Notes under the pieces: model-generated
Database searches by the model: none
What the model saw: the letters and a program-made list of their open reading frames with translations, nothing else
Told to the model about the DNA's origin: nothing
Shown: positions 1 through 14,286 of the stretch, in pieces
How positions within the stretch are numbered: the stretch's first letter is position 1
Layout: each line of letters opens with the position of its first letter
NCBI GenBank assembly: GCA_023055355.1
Contig: JALJCS010000001.1
Location: 24,117,881 to 24,181,880, forward strand
Reading direction: 5' to 3'
Length of the DNA: 64,000 nucleotides
Source of the DNA: Agelaius tricolor
Lineage: Eukaryota; Chordata; Aves; Passeriformes; Icteridae
Program-made: the position numbers and the translations under genes

Positions 1-1067
1 CTCTGCTCCTTTGCCATATGATAAGCATCATGTTCAGTATAGAGTTTCAAGATTTGGATCTGTCATTGAAACCTCCAAAACAATACATACATGGCCAGAT
101 CTGAACTCTTTGGATTGTTAAAAATCCAACTGCTCTGGCAAAGTCCACTAGACAGCCAGGTGCTGCTGCTGTGAGAGTAGCTTTTGCAGGTGCTCCAGGG
201 GAAAAAAGGTCGCACTGGGCCAGGGTGGTTTTCAGTACTCAGCTTCCCTTTGGTAATATTGTTAGATATGGAGAATATTTAAACAGGGTTTATGGCAACT
301 GGCAAATCAATTGCCTTGAAATGATATGTATAACAAGGGAACTGAGGAAAGACTAAAAGTATAATCCCTAATCTAAAGCATTTGACATGTTTTCTGGACA
401 GTAGTTTGGTATTACCCAGACTTATGCTCGCAGAGCTGTCTGTGCAAATGAAAAACATCCATCATACTGAAATGAGCTTAATTATGAAAGTTTTGCTTTT
501 CGAGTCAAGCTTTAATTTCAGTTATTCCTGATTTCACATTACTTAGCTTCTCCTTTTACATTACATTCTGCTGCACATCCATCACACTAGAGCTGTTGGA
601 ATGACAAACGCAAAAAACCACAAAGCTGATTCCAAAAGGTGGAGATGAAAATCTTCAAAACCCCTGTGTTTCTAGTGGAATGCATTCCTTAATCATTGCA
701 ACATTTTTTAATTGAAACCAGGAGTATCACTAGGGTGGTGCATGTGTCAGATCCCAAGGACACCTGAGAACTACCAGCACCCCAGCCTGCAGTGAGCTTG
801 GACACACTGCCCTTAGTGTCTCTGTTCAGTCATACCAAAACACTGATCCTCCTGAGGTGAGCACTGGGATTCAGTAACCCACGTACAAACCCAAGAAACC
901 AGTGGCAAGATTATCTTTACCCACAGTAATTTATTGTTTGTGCTAAATTTTTGCCCTGGGTGGGGGCCCCACCTGTGCTGCAAAGAGGTTTGGGGTGCAA
1001 CTCCTGCTCCTGCATCTTGGGGCTCTGCACCTCAGAGCCCTTGGCCTCTGTGGGAAGACATCTGTGT

Positions 1068-1106
1068 GTTAGGAAGCTTCACTACAGGTTAGGAAGCTTC
1101 ACTACA
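1068..1106. repeat. 20-bp tandem duplication
   Basis: GTTAGGAAGCTTCACTACA occurs at 1068 and again at 1088. Confidence 0.93.
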
Positions 1107-4100
1107 TGTTGAAATAGTCCCCAAAGGCTACTCTGGTGTAAAACTTGGAAACAGTGTCATGCTGACTTTCTATAAAACATGAGGAGTAAGAGTAGATCAT
1201 TCCAGGCTGATTACTCAAAGTTTTTCAGTTTCACAATTTAGCTTGATACAACATATACTTATCTGCAGCCCTGCTCATCTGAAACATTGAAAAGGACTTA
1301 ATTCACCCATCAAAAACCTTTAACAGTGTTGCACATGGCTGAAATAGATGTTCCTATAACGCAAAAGTTCCTTAATGGTACCTTCATCCTTTAAACAAAT
1401 CATAATTAGAACACCAGTAATCTCTTTTAAAATAGCTGTATCACTTCTGTATCCATTTATTTCAAATCCAAGATCCTGCTGAAAACTCCCTTTGGAAATT
1501 CTGGATTTAAAAAATCCCATGCCACAAAGTGAAGAATATGATAAAGTCAGTTTTAAGCATCTCTGTCATGCTTTCAAGTAATTATTTGCAGTGCCAGTTT
1601 GGGGTGTTAGTGCCCAGGATGCCAACCTGGCTGGCATTGGAGTGCCCATCCCTACAGAAGCTGCAGAAATTGGCTTATTACATGTGAGGGGGGACAGCCA
1701 CAGCATAGTGGTGATGGTGGCCATGGTGACCTGGAAAAAGAGAATAGTGAGACACCATCACTTGCTCCTCTCCCAAGTTTGGGAGGTCTTTGGCAAAGTC
1801 CTAAAGAAATGCCGTGTTTGTTAATGTGAACAAATTGTGCATGGAGAAAGAACAGTCCGAGTATATACATTATATACATGTATACATACACACATGCCCC
1901 AGATAATGTTATTATTGGAAAATCATGCTGATACTCAGATTCTCTTCAGAGCAATGTCCTTGATGAGCTTTTCTAAATTATTTTTGCAAATGTGACTGAC
2001 TAGAAGCACACCTCTCATGAGGTGAACCTCAGCATCACTGTTGGCCAGTAGCTTGCTGTCTTTACTGCTGTAGAGGAAAGAGGAAACAGCTGTAATTAAC
2101 AGATATGAATTTATACACCCCCTGCAGAGTCTTCAAGGAGCTGGGATTTACTGCTGGTTATGGGTAAGTGGATATGCCCGGGTTAGTTGGTGTAAAATTT
2201 CAATTTAGTTTATTATTTCTAAGTCTTGTTTGGACAGTAATCATTCTGCCCATGATACTTGCAAAGGCATTGTTTTTCCTCCTGTTAATATTCAAGTAAG
2301 TTTATTTTTATAGTACTTTTTTTTTCCATTTTGTGAGAATGTAAACAAAGTAGGATCGACATGTTTCCATTCCCAAAAGCCACATAGAGCATTTATTTCA
2401 CACATCTCAGCAATTTGAGGCAAAATCTTGTTTTTGTAATGAAAATACAGTTATTACACCAAGCAGGGTTGAATGGTGCAGCTACCCTGATGGGCTTCGG
2501 GGTAAGTGGGTTCTTAATGTTCACTCTGATTAATTCCCATGAATAGTTAAACAGAGCTTGAGGTTGCTTTAAAGTAGTTTGGTGTCATATTTGCTGTGAA
2601 ACCTAATTGAGAACCTGTGTCCTTCAGGACAGTGAGGGGAAGACATCAGCCTGCTTGCCACTCTGACACCTTATTTGTAACATAATTCTTTTAATTAATT
2701 TCTAATTTTATTTCCTGCTTTTGTTAAGAGTTAGCCACTGTAACTTAATATGTATGGTTTTATTACTAGTGCTAAACTTGCCCTGCCCAATAAAAGCTGG
2801 ACAGGTGGCTAGCCACCATTTTATGAGCAGTTAAACCATTTAGCACATCGCCACTAGTTTTGCATTAGCACCAACCCTGGGATTCATTACATGGTTCAGC
2901 AGTACAGAAACCAAATACATTATGGCCCAGCAGGGCTCACCTCAGGCTGAGTTCTGCTTGATTTTTCACTCTTGGTATGGATGCAAAAAGTCAACCATCC
3001 TGCAAGGGACATGGTTGTAGTAGGCAGCTTGTCTTTGGACCAACTCTGTACATTTGCAATGAATCCATTTGGTAAGAACTGCTAAAGGGCATCAAACCAG
3101 AATCACACCACCATCCACTCTATGAAGGTGCAGATGCAGCCTGTGTGTCTGATGAGCAGCCCTTGCTGGGAGGGTGTTTCCCATTCTGCACTAGTTTAGA
3201 GCAGGAGTTAAAAAAAAAAAAAAAAAACACCACTCAAAAACACAGAATGGAATAAATAAAGACAAGAAAGTGTTGATGTTCTCTTAATCATTTGCTCCCC
3301 TCACACACAGCGATGAAGCTTCCAGCACTTACTGCTAACCTCCAAGATGGTGTTTGTCATGTAGATATGCAGCCATTAGAAATATGAGAACCATCTGGTT
3401 CCTTTCTCCTTGGAGAGCAAACAGCTCTCTGCCAAGGTAGGCCGAAGTCAGATGGAGTATTTCAAGATAAAAGGCTTGTTTTCTTTCTGTAGTTTCTCTC
3501 AGCCACACAAAATAACTGCACCTATTTATTTTTTCCCCTGCTGTTGCTAAGTATATCTATATGAGGGTCCACCTTTCTGCTTTATCTCTTTGCCCTTTTC
3601 ACCCCCTCCTTTCTCTTCCACCATGTCCATTTAATTTTAGCTCAGTCCAATATTTCCCTCTGAGAAAAGCAGCACAATATTCACGTGGTCAAATCTACAG
3701 TAAAGGTTAAACTTAATCTCTGAGCTGAATTTTAAAGAGTATTTCATACATTTCTGTAAGAATAGTTGGGATTTTCAAAGAAATCTGCCTCTCAAATGAG
3801 GTAAAAAAAAAAAAAAATGGAGGGGCATAATTCTGGAATGGATGCTGCTTTCTGATAAAATTCTACCCTGAAGAAAGAGGAGTTTTCTCAGAAACAAGAC
3901 AACTTTTCAGGGCAGTGTTGTTCTTCAAGATGACTGTATGGATACTCATATACACAAATGTGATCTAGCAAATAATTTTGTCTTAATTTTTTCTAGGGGG
4001 AAGTTTTGAAACTTCCAGAATTTCCCTTGGGATTTTGGGGTTGAATCTGCTTCCTCTGAGGCTCCTTTGGTGATGCTGTGCTCCTTCATCCCCTGGCAGC

Positions 4101-5064
4101 CCCATTTTGGGAGAAGCTCAGCCACGGGCACAGAACTGTGGGATGGCAGCAATGTCCCCCTGGCAACCCTGTTTTATGGAGAAACAAACAACACAATGCC
4201 AAACTTCCAAGAAATTTTCAAAAAAGATCATTCTCTCTGGCAAGCAGAAAACAACAGCTTGCAAGTTAGGAATATATGTATTGACATTTGATTTCTTGCT
4301 GCTCAAACATACTTTGGGGTTTCATTTAGCCTGAGCTCAACTGCTGGTTGTTTATACAGGCTACTGGCTGTTTACATTAGGTCAATACACAGGACAGGCT
4401 GTTTATACCCAACCAGCAACAAATTCCACAGCACACTCTGTGTCTAGCACTGCTGCTTTTTCTATGTGCAAAGCTGGAAAGAAATAAAAAAATTGGCTCT
4501 GGAAATCAGCAAGCAACAAACCCTCCTATGTGTGGAGTATCCCTTGCCTCAGAAGTGACCAGCACCATCACTATTTAGTGCTCTTTTCAAAAATGTGCAG
4601 CGCTGAGAACAGGATTAGCACAACAAGAATGGCAAATGATGGGGAAGAGCCAAGAAGAAAGTGAACAATCCCAGTTGATGTTTGTGTACAGGGTGACAGA
4701 ACTCAGATTTGTGGGCACTTGGTGCAGTTGCACACACAGGTTTGCACTTAGCTCACAGTGCAGCTTGTTCCAGCTCCACGCATGCAAAGCCTTCTGTGTT
4801 TAATTGGAATGTTTCTCTTCTGGATGACTTCATGAGCTGCTCTGACAGAGCCATGTGCAGAGTTGGGTTCTCCTGCCCTGGGTGAGTAATGCTGTTTGTA
4901 CCCTTCATGTAATTGATAAACATTTGCAGTGCTGCTAAGAAGCTTCTTGGCTACGGATCAGTGGGATCCTGTCAGGCTGTGGGACAAGGGAGGTTTCTGT
5001 CCTGCTGCTTTCAGCAGTGCTCCACTGATTTGAGCTGCCAGAGTCCATCCCTATGGGATTCACA

Positions 5065-5120
5065 CTAAGTGAAGGATGTTGAGCTTGATGATCTTAAAGG
5101 TCTTTTCCAAACTAAATTAT
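5065..5120 (+). mobile_element. Very short CR1-like 3' fragment
   Basis: The text GAGCTTGATGATCTTAAAGG followed by TCTTTTCCAAACTAAATTATTC matches only the last part of a CR1 3' end. The upstream part is not recognisable. The match is short, so the call is modest. Confidence 0.6.
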
Positions 5121-7411
5121 TCAGTGTTTCTCTTTCTGGAGCCCCAGTTCCCCACAGACCACCATGGCATTCCTCTTCTGTTTCTGCACTTTCCCAGGAA
5201 GGGTGCTGCTGGAGAGAGACAAGGGGGGAAGCCCATCCTTAACTTGCTTCTCTTGCTGGTCCCAGTAAACCTGTTAAGAGAGGTGCTGACTGTCCAGATG
5301 CTGCTGGGGACCTTAATTCTGTGCTGACTGTGTGCGGACGCTGGAAGATCAGAAATATCTCTTTATTTCTGGGAAATGAAAACTTGATTTTTTCTGCACG
5401 CTTCAGCAGTTTTGTTCTCATTTGACATCTAACTCCAAATGCAATTTGACTTCCTTTTGATTTGGGGCCTGTGGCTGCCTGTGTGCATTCCCAGCTGTGG
5501 CCCTCAGGAAGAGCACAATGAGAAAGGGCATAAGGTTGAGTGATACCCACCCAGAAGGGAATGGTTTCATCTCCTGCTAGTCAGCTCTGGGTCCTTAACA
5601 GCTGGCAAAGAGAATTTCCTGTGGGTGATTCTTCAGCTAGATCCAGAAATGAGCAAAAAGCACGTGACAAGGGTCTCATCCCACCCCATCTGGGGCTATT
5701 GATTACAGAGGAAGCCTGGATGTGTAGATGGATCAGGTATCTGGCTTCTCAGTGCCTAAGGAAGAGGATTTTAATTCTACCTCTCCCAGTCCTTTCCAAG
5801 TGCACCAGCCTTGCCAAAGCTACCAAGGACGATAGCAGCAAGTGGGTTGTGTGAGGATGCATGCACAATTTCCATGAGTTATAATGTTAATGCCGGATTT
5901 TATTAATAAATAAATGAATAGCTCCAGGAGGTTGCAACTGGTTTAGCATCACCTACTATTTCCATCAGGAACTGGGAGCCTGTTGGGGCTCCCCATGCCT
6001 CCCCTGGAGCTGGGAGATGATTTAATGGACTGTCTCCTCTCAGGGCTGGCTTGCACTTAATTCTGAACAAGAAACTATTGCCATGCTGGTTTTTCTGCTT
6101 TTCCTGCAGTAATACCATCAGGATGAATTCAATACAATATCAAGGTTGTGATGAGGTTTTATCTTTTAAGTGTGCCCTTCTTCAATGCCCTGTCACTACA
6201 GTCCTGGGCTAAAAGGCACCTTATTTGGCAGATCTCTCCAAGTAAAATAGTTTTTCTTTATCTACTCTTCTTGTGGCCATTGCTAATAGTTGGAAAATTC
6301 ACCATCTTGTGTCTTTGAAATCTTCCAGTTAAATGATAAAAAGAAGTTGCTCATGAAATAGGCATTGTTGGACATATTCCTGACAGTTGCACAAGAAGGA
6401 ACTGAAGCTTGCAAAGAAACAGAAGCTCTTAAATTTTGGCAGCATTCAGTAAACTGCCTCCCATTAATAAATAACTGACATAATTTCCAACTTTTTACTC
6501 CTTTACAGATGCTTTTTGCTTGGCAGCTGGCCTCATCCCAACCAAGTCAGGAGTAAAAATTCATGATGATTTCAGCTGGCCAAAGGGTCAGGAGGCTGAG
6601 GATGGATATCTGGATGCTGCAGCACTCTGGGGAGAGCAGGGAGCAGCAGCCTCTCCAAGAAGCCTCTGTGAGTAAAGGGTTCAGTCTGGTCTTCTTTAAA
6701 AGTTTTTCTCTGCATTTTAATCTTGGGCATAGATACACTCCATGAGAATCTGCTTCCAGCACTGCTTCACTGACTCCCTTTGCTCCTATTTCGTACTAGG
6801 AGCTCCATGGTACATGGCAGCTATGGGGGTCAGGTTTGGAGGGCTGAAGAGTGTGCATCCAGGCTAATCAATACTTGCCAGAGGGGTTAAAGCAACTCTA
6901 CCATTCCTAACCATGCCCCTAACTGTACCCCATAAGCCCAGGAATAGGCAGGGAGGTGATGCTGTTGTTTAGCTGCCAATGCTGCATTTGCACTGGGGCT
7001 GCCTCCATCTCTCAGCCCCTGCTGCCATCAGTGGGGAAGAGGTGTGCCCTTGTAGCTTATAGACCCTATAGTCATGGGCAGCACAGAATAAAAATCCCAC
7101 CCTGCATTTAAGCTTCAAATTGTAGCCCTGGTAACATTTGTTCCACTGGTGGAAGGTAGGCAGGAGCAGAACACAGGCTTGTGGAGGGTGCCTGCTTTTC
7201 CCTAAAATTCAGAGCTCATCTCAGCAGCGTGGCACTTACTGGTAATGACCCCAGGGGATCTCCTCTGTGCTGTGCAGGAATGGGCCTGAGCTTTCTTGCT
7301 GCCCTGCTGTTCAGGGAAGTTTGGGGAAGCTCAGAGTTGGAAGCAGAACTTTTGCCTTCAGCAGAGGCACTGCTGCTTGATAGGGCTCTGTGCCTGCCTG
7401 TGTAATCCAAC

Positions 7412-7920
7412 TGCTGCGCTGCTTTTCCAGCAACAACTTTAAATGCCATTCATCAATAAATCCATTGGGCTGCTCGGCTTGTATTACATGCCACTGATTA
7501 ACTACCATTAAATTAGCAGTTAGTGTAATCAGATATAAACATTCCTTTGTGGCTAAGCTGTTAAAGTTTTTTTCCTTTTTACAATTGCGTGTAACACATG
7601 TCGGCACGAGACAGGCTCAGTAATTTCACATTACTGCAGCTAAATTATGTTTGTGGGCTCCAGAAACGCTTCTGGTGCTACCAGGCTCGTAAACACCTAC
7701 CTGGCAGGGAAAGGCTACAACTTCTGCCCCAGAGCATTCGGGCTTTAACAGCATTCGACGTAGTACAGTGAGTGGATTTATTACATAAATATGTGCCTGG
7801 CCTATGGGCAAGCGATTGGTAGGAGTTCAGAATTTGATTTCCTGATGTTGACTGCTGACTTTCACCCTGGATCACATTATTAATTAAGTCAGCATCTAAC
7901 TTGTTACAGGGAGACATGAA
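7412..7920. promoter_or_regulatory. Candidate conserved non-coding element (putative enhancer)
   Basis: About 500 bp with an even mixture of AT-rich homeodomain-type cores (TTAAT, TAATTAAG, ATTAAATTAG) and several retained CG dinucleotides. No repeat or coding pattern is present. This texture is typical of vertebrate developmental enhancers and contrasts with the surrounding decayed sequence. It lies 20 kb upstream of PKDCC in what would be a gene desert. The call is inference from composition; no cross-species comparison was possible. Confidence 0.35.
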
Positions 7921-9729
7921 AGAAAGGTAGGTGGTGGCAGTTTGAAAGGAGAGGGGTGTGACTCCATGTGGCTTTCAGCTCTGGGGACTCCAGGCTGTCC
8001 TAGTCAAAAGTCGATTTTCATTTTTTCAAAAGAAGACATTTCACAGGTATTGTTTTGTATTTTATGTGCAGTTCTATTCTCTCTCCATTGCTAAGTTTTT
8101 TTGTAACTCTTGAAAACAGAAATTAAATACACAGCTGCAGTTATTCTTATGCACCCATGCAATACAGAACATAATGAAATTATTACTGGAATCTGCTATT
8201 TCAATGCCTGTATTACATCATAAAAAAACCCCACCAGCATCCATGTTCCCATCATAGCATTTTGTGCCCTCACAATGCAAGAAAATAGCTAGAACATGCA
8301 GCCCACACAGAGCACAGATAATCTTCAGATAAAAAACATCTGTGGAAATTAATTTTTTAAAATGTTTGGGTGGTAGTGTTGCTATTTTGGCTTTTTTCCC
8401 TATATTATCTGATTATGTTTTTATTGCTTAGATATCACTGTATCAGCTTTTAGAAAAATACTTATATACTTTAAATTGTGTGCATGATCATAGGTGAAAA
8501 TATACACCAACAGACTAATAACTTGGGAGCTAGAAATTGAACTACTAGATTAGCTGGTTTAAAAATTCAGTCTTGTCTCTTTAAAAAACATGACATTCAA
8601 AGCATTTAACTCAAGTTGTTGAGAATGATTTTTTTTTAAATTGTAGTGGTACTGTTTGGAAGAACTGTATGGATTGTTAAACTTGGATAATATGTTGTGT
8701 TTTGCTCTCATGGAAACCTGTAGTTTCTCCAATTATGTTCAGACAGTTTTCCTGAGACTTGGAATAGGAAAGCAAGAGAATTCAGCTTACACAACTTCCT
8801 ATGTTGTCTTACATTATGTTTGACTATTTGACAAAACTTATGATACAAAAGATTTGGGTTTCTAAAACCTAATAGTGGGTTACCCTCCAAATATATTCTC
8901 CCTCGTTCTATGAGAAATGGAAATCTATATGGCTGCTCTTAATAGTTTCTTCAGGGGTGCAAACCTGTAGAAACTGGATTAGTGTGTTGACTCCCTCAAT
9001 TAACTTTAATCTAATATCCTGCCTATTTAAATTAGTGTAAACATTGGTGTATAGGGCTAAGGGAAAGAGTTGAACTGAAAAAGATTTATTTAAGGATTAG
9101 TGTAGTAGCTAAATTAGAATTAAATCCAGGAAGTAAACATCCCAGCAATGCAAGTTGTGGGAAACAAGAGACCACAGCAAAGATCAGTGGTTTGAAACAA
9201 TAATGTGCCACCATGGGAAGAGAAAGGAAGAAGAGGAGAAACAAGTAAATCAAGCATTACTGTACAAATAAGACTCTAAGCCTATTACTGCCACACAGGT
9301 TGTGGGGAAACTCCCAATTAAATGCAATGGAAAGAAACTTTTATCCTTTTCAGCTTTCTCCTTGATTTGCTCGGTTGAATTACACTGTGGACTGAAATAT
9401 CCACAGCAATGAGAGTAAAAGGATAAATTTGTAGAAGAATCCCTGAAGGTACAGAAATTATCACATTTGCTGGCATCAGATTTGCTACAACATCTACTGA
9501 GGGTTTGTTAGACCCTTTGGATAAGAAAATCAGCAAAAAAAAGCAGTTCACTCTCTGTTAGGCTGCACTGGGAACCAGATTTGCCTGGGACATAAAATCA
9601 TGAATGCTTTCCCAGACCTAGCAGAGATTTTATCTCTGTTCTGTCCAGCACTGCCATGGCAATGCTCTCAGGGCCACCAGCATGCAGCCAGCCAGGACTG
9701 GCTCAGCAATCCCACACCTTGCTGGGGTG

Positions 9730-10030
9730 AGCTGGGGTCAAACTCCTCTCGTGGGTAACAAGTGATAGAACAAGAGGAAAAGGCCTCAGGTTGTGTCAGG
9801 GAGGTTTAAGCTGGATATTAGGGAAATTTTCTTCACCAAATGGATTTTCAAAGACTGGAACAGCCTGTTCAGGGAAGTGTTGTAGTCACCATCTCTGGAG
9901 AGATGATGTAGGCGTGTAGATGCTGCACTTAGGGCCATGGTTTAGTGGCGACTTAGCAGGGCTGGATTAATGGTTGGACTTGGTCTTAGAGGCCTTTTCC
10001 AACCTTAACAATTCCATGGTTCCATGAAGC
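9730..10030 (+). mobile_element. CR1 LINE 3' end relic
   Basis: From about 9730 the sequence follows the well-known avian CR1 3' end: GGTAACAAGTGATAGAACAA, then TGGATATTAGGGAAATTTTC, then GGAACAGCCTGTTCAGGGAA. It ends with CTTTTCCAACCTTAACAATTC and a short ATGGTTCC tail. No ORF survives. The copy is 5' truncated, as most CR1 copies are. Confidence 0.88.
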
Positions 10031-13000
10031 ATCTGGGACTCCAGGTGTCCTTTGTGTGCCAAAGGCTAAAAGGAGAAGACTGTTCTCAGACTGTTGAAAG
10101 CTGCCTTCCAGATTTCAAATAAAAGAACTAAGTCTGCTCTTGTTATTTATTTTGTTGTATTTACTTGAATAAAAACATGCTATCTACTGAACTATGACTT
10201 TGGATGTGAATTATTTTTGCAGTTTGACTTGCATGTCAAACTTGCATGTTTCTGTTTGACAAAAATCTGACAAAAATTCAACCTGGGTAATATGGCTGAA
10301 GGATGCTGTGGCTGACTGATTTATAAATTAGGTAAGGGCTTGTGGTTTTTTTGCTAAATACAGTTTAAACTGATTTCCTTCCTATATACCCAACATCCTT
10401 AGCAAATGTGAGATATTCCCTTTTACCACTGGCCCTTATTGGCAGAAAAACCAGCCCAGTGCTACAGTGCCGCCAAGGAGCACAAGAGCCCCACGTTAAA
10501 TGGGGCTCTGCCCATCAGCAGCCAAGGCCACAGCACTCTTGTCTGGAGGAGGAGGAGGATGGCTTGGATCTGCAGGCACCCGGCACGTGTGAGCCAGCCT
10601 CTCCCAGCAGAACATACAGATTGCTTCCCAGCCACGTATAGAACTCATTTTTTAAAATTGTTTTGGCAGTTTCTTTGCGCTTTATACCCCCGAAAGACTG
10701 AAATGATCCAGCCAGCTTATTCCAAAGGAAAATGTCTGAATTTCAGCTCCTATGAGCAATTGTCTTTTAAAGGCAGGCAGCTTAGTATTCCATCTTTTTG
10801 ACTAAAGCAGCTTTTAACAAGCTTGTTCTTGGCAGAAGGTTTTGGACTTAAGCATGGCTGAAATACATCATGTGCCTTAAGAGCATGCTTTGTGTGAGCT
10901 GCCACCCTGCTTGGCAGGGGATATAAAGAAACACTGCTTCTGGGGGGACCTGAACCCTCGTAGTGTGTCTTCTGAGAGGTCAGCAGGGAGGAGTGAAAGA
11001 GTCCTGCATCACTCTTCATGGGACATCTGCTTGCTGGGCAGGAAGATAGTTTACAGGGCAGTTACTCACAGGACACAAAAACATCACTCCAGAAATTAAT
11101 AATCCTTAGTCTAATCCTCTTCTCTGCCTGAGAAGAGAAACACCCTGAACACCCTGCCAAGCAAACCTTCCACAGGTCCCTTCTGGGTGGATGTGGATGG
11201 CAAACACAAATACAACAACTCCTCACTCACCTTAACAGGCACAGCCGTATCCACAGTGTTAAACATGAAGCAACAAGATCTCTGGGTAAATGCTCAGTCT
11301 AAGAGTGTGCTGATATACCTCCCCAGTCATGTAATTCAAGCTTTCTTCTGCCTGACACCTATTTCAGCTAAGCTGCTTGGGTTTAAGGCTCCATGGTATT
11401 TTCAATAATGTTGCTTGACTGGCCTTTAGTTAATGGGTGCCACTGTGATCCTGGGGTGTCTCAGCACAAATTGTATGATGAAAGTGGTGTGTTGGGCCAG
11501 AGGGGTCAGTACCCACCCCCAGGGCTGGGAAGACCTCTTGTCCCCCCTGTCCTGCAGAGGCTGTGCTGGCCCAGCCTGATGCTGTGAAGCACCGACTGCT
11601 CTCGCGTCCCACCATGCATATGTGAGAGAAGGCAGCACGGACAGAGAGGGTGCAGGATGGAGCACAAGGCTGACCCTAATCACCAGCCACTTTAGGGGTT
11701 TGCTGCTCTTTTTCCCAGTGCATGGTACCTCACTTCAGTAGCAGTGCCCCTGGGTTAGCAATTGATATCTTCCTCAAGTTAAGCAGGTCCATACTTTTCT
11801 GACAGTGTAGGAGGTCTTGGGTCTTTTATGAGAATTCTTTTATCAGATGCTGGTGAAAAGAAGTCATTGCATAAACATGAAGCTTATGCAGGACCCAGTC
11901 TGTGCAGAAAGGGCAAAAATCTGTCCATAGATCAACTTTCAATAAGCAATGGATGTAATTTAAGCCTGCTTAATTGTGTTATGAAGTTCTAAAAAATTGC
12001 AAGAGGCCTTTAGGTTCAGATGGGGCATAAAGAGAGAGTACAGGGTGCTGTTTCAAGGCTAAATCCTCTGTGCCTGTCTCTGAAAAATCAGGTCTGAAGA
12101 GCTCTCAGATGGAGTATTAATCCTGCGATGTTCACAGGGCACACTGGGCCAGTCTGGACCCATTTGCTGGTGTCCTGACAGGCCCCCAGGAACACACACA
12201 TTGGGAGTTTGTATTATCCAGAATAACAAGAGTTTGCTGCCTCTACCAGTCTGTCATTTCACCAGCTTTACAGCAGCCTGGCAAAGAGGAGCTTTTGACT
12301 TGCAGAAACTTTAGGCTAAGCTGGGGCCACCAGCCCTGGTTGGTATTTGCCAGTGTTGGTTCTCTGTACGGCCCCAGCAATGCTCGTGCTGGAGGGGAAA
12401 GCAGCAGTGAGGTGGGGTGGCTGGGGCAGGGGAAGGAATCTCTGCCTCTGTGGGCTCACCTGTGCTCATTCACAGAGCTTACAAACATGCTGTCTTGATG
12501 CAACTTGGTGGAGTTTTTCCATTGACAGAAGATTTTTGGAGCAGGTCTTTGTCCAGGATCAGCAGGGATAATGCAAATTTACTTGTGCTGTCTTACTGCC
12601 CATTGCATGAACCCTGAATATAAAAAGAGATCATATGCGAGTAGTGCTTTCCTCCTCTTGTTTAAATGGATTCAACTGCTCAGCTTCCATTTCCTCATCA
12701 GAGCTCCACATCAGCCAGCCCTGTTTGTGCAAAAGCCAGCAGCTTTTGCAGCAGCAGCAGCCAGTGTGGGGTATTAATGCAGGAAGCCAGCACTGGGTTG
12801 GTTCTCCTTGTTCCTCTTGCTATAGAGTTTCACAGCCTGGGATATTAGTAAATATTTATGTTTAATTACTTTCACTTAAGCAAAAAAACCACAGCCAAGA
12901 AAACTACAGAGCAATTTAATGGATTTTAACTTGCCACACTAAACTGCCTTCTTAAACATAATGAATTATATGAAGTCATCCGGTTTCAGACTCTCTTAAA

Positions 13001-14217
13001 GAGGTAATTTAATTCAAATAAGGTTGCATATTACTAGCTTCAGTGTCTGAAAACATTTACAGTGCCAGTAACTGTTCCATTGCCCTGAGTTGTTCTGCAG
13101 CCTGAGAGACAATAGCAACCTAAGCTTAGAAAAGCTTGCTGTGGTTTGGTGCAAGTGATAGATGAAATTGCTATATTCATTGCCTCAGGCAAGAAGTGCC
13201 AGGTGAGTGTGTTGGAGTCTCCTTTTACATAAGGCAGTCTGTGTTAAAACAAAACCAGGAAAGTAAATATGACATTAGCTGCTCAACAGCATTGTTAAAA
13301 ACCTTTTTCATGAGAAAACATCTTACAAAAGGGCTTCTTCCTTCTGGTTCCTAGACACCAGGCTGCCTTTCTCACATATGGTGATTAGATTCAGGTATAT
13401 GTCCTTTGGTCCATTGTTGCAATATAACAGAAAGATGTTTCTGTTCCCTGGCAGCCCTACAGAGCTCATATTCAGGGAGAAAAGCAGAGGAATGTTGGGT
13501 TACCTACACAACTCTTTTTCTTTCCCCTGACAGGTACCTAATAGAAAGAACTAAAGAAATACCTGTACTATTCCACCTATAGATCCCCAGCTGCTGAACT
13601 ATGTGTAGGATTAGAAATCAGGGCATTTTTCCCCTCAGAAGACAAAAGGTTATCATTGGATTCAGTTTGGCAGTTAAGAGTCAGAAGGTCTTGCCACAAA
13701 ATCTATAAAACTTTGTGAGGCTTTCAGTGTCCTTTAAATGGTCTTTCTTTAAAGTAATTGCATACTCTAAAGCTCCTTATGGGGCTTAAGGGCTTTATTT
13801 GCCAGGACAATTGCACACCTTGTGAAAAAAAACCTGTAATCCAAATCCCAAGCTTGGTTCTGCCAACTTTCCAGATGTTGATAGCTAAACTTGCAAAAGC
13901 TGCTGGATGTTGATTACTAAGTATGTAGCCTGCATGTATGCCTGTCAACAAGGTAGGCAGAAGATACTCACAGAGAGGCCCTGTATTCTGATATATCTCC
14001 AAAGTTGAATACACAACTCACACTTTGCAACTTTGCTCCTCTGTTAAAAGCACATGTAATGACTGCAACACTGAGCAAAGATTACTGTACTAGAAAGTGC
14101 TGCAAGTGCAACAGTCCCCACACAAAAACAGTGCCATCAACCTTTAGCTGCCAACCATGACCAACTGTGGAGATAGTACTTTGCCAGATTTTGAATAGGA
14201 CTTGTGAGCACACAACC

Positions 14218-14286
14218 TTCAGTTGTGTGCCTTGGCTTCGGAGCTTTTGTTTTCAGTTGGAACCAGCCTTGGCTTCGGAGCTTTTG
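14218..14286. repeat. Imperfect tandem duplication of about 37 bp
   Basis: GCCTTGGCTTCGGAGCTTTTG occurs at 14229-14249 and 14266-14286. Each copy is preceded by TTCAGTTG. Confidence 0.9.

Larger units (their letters stand above)
1..7411. other. Intergenic DNA without a supportable gene
   Basis: AT-rich sequence with only short random open frames. Content noted elsewhere: a 20-bp duplication at 1068 and a CR1 fragment at 5065. There are A-runs at 3211-3227 and 3803-3816, a TA/CA-rich patch at 1860-1895, and a 9-bp inverted repeat at 4342-4418. Nothing else was recognised. Confidence 0.7.
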
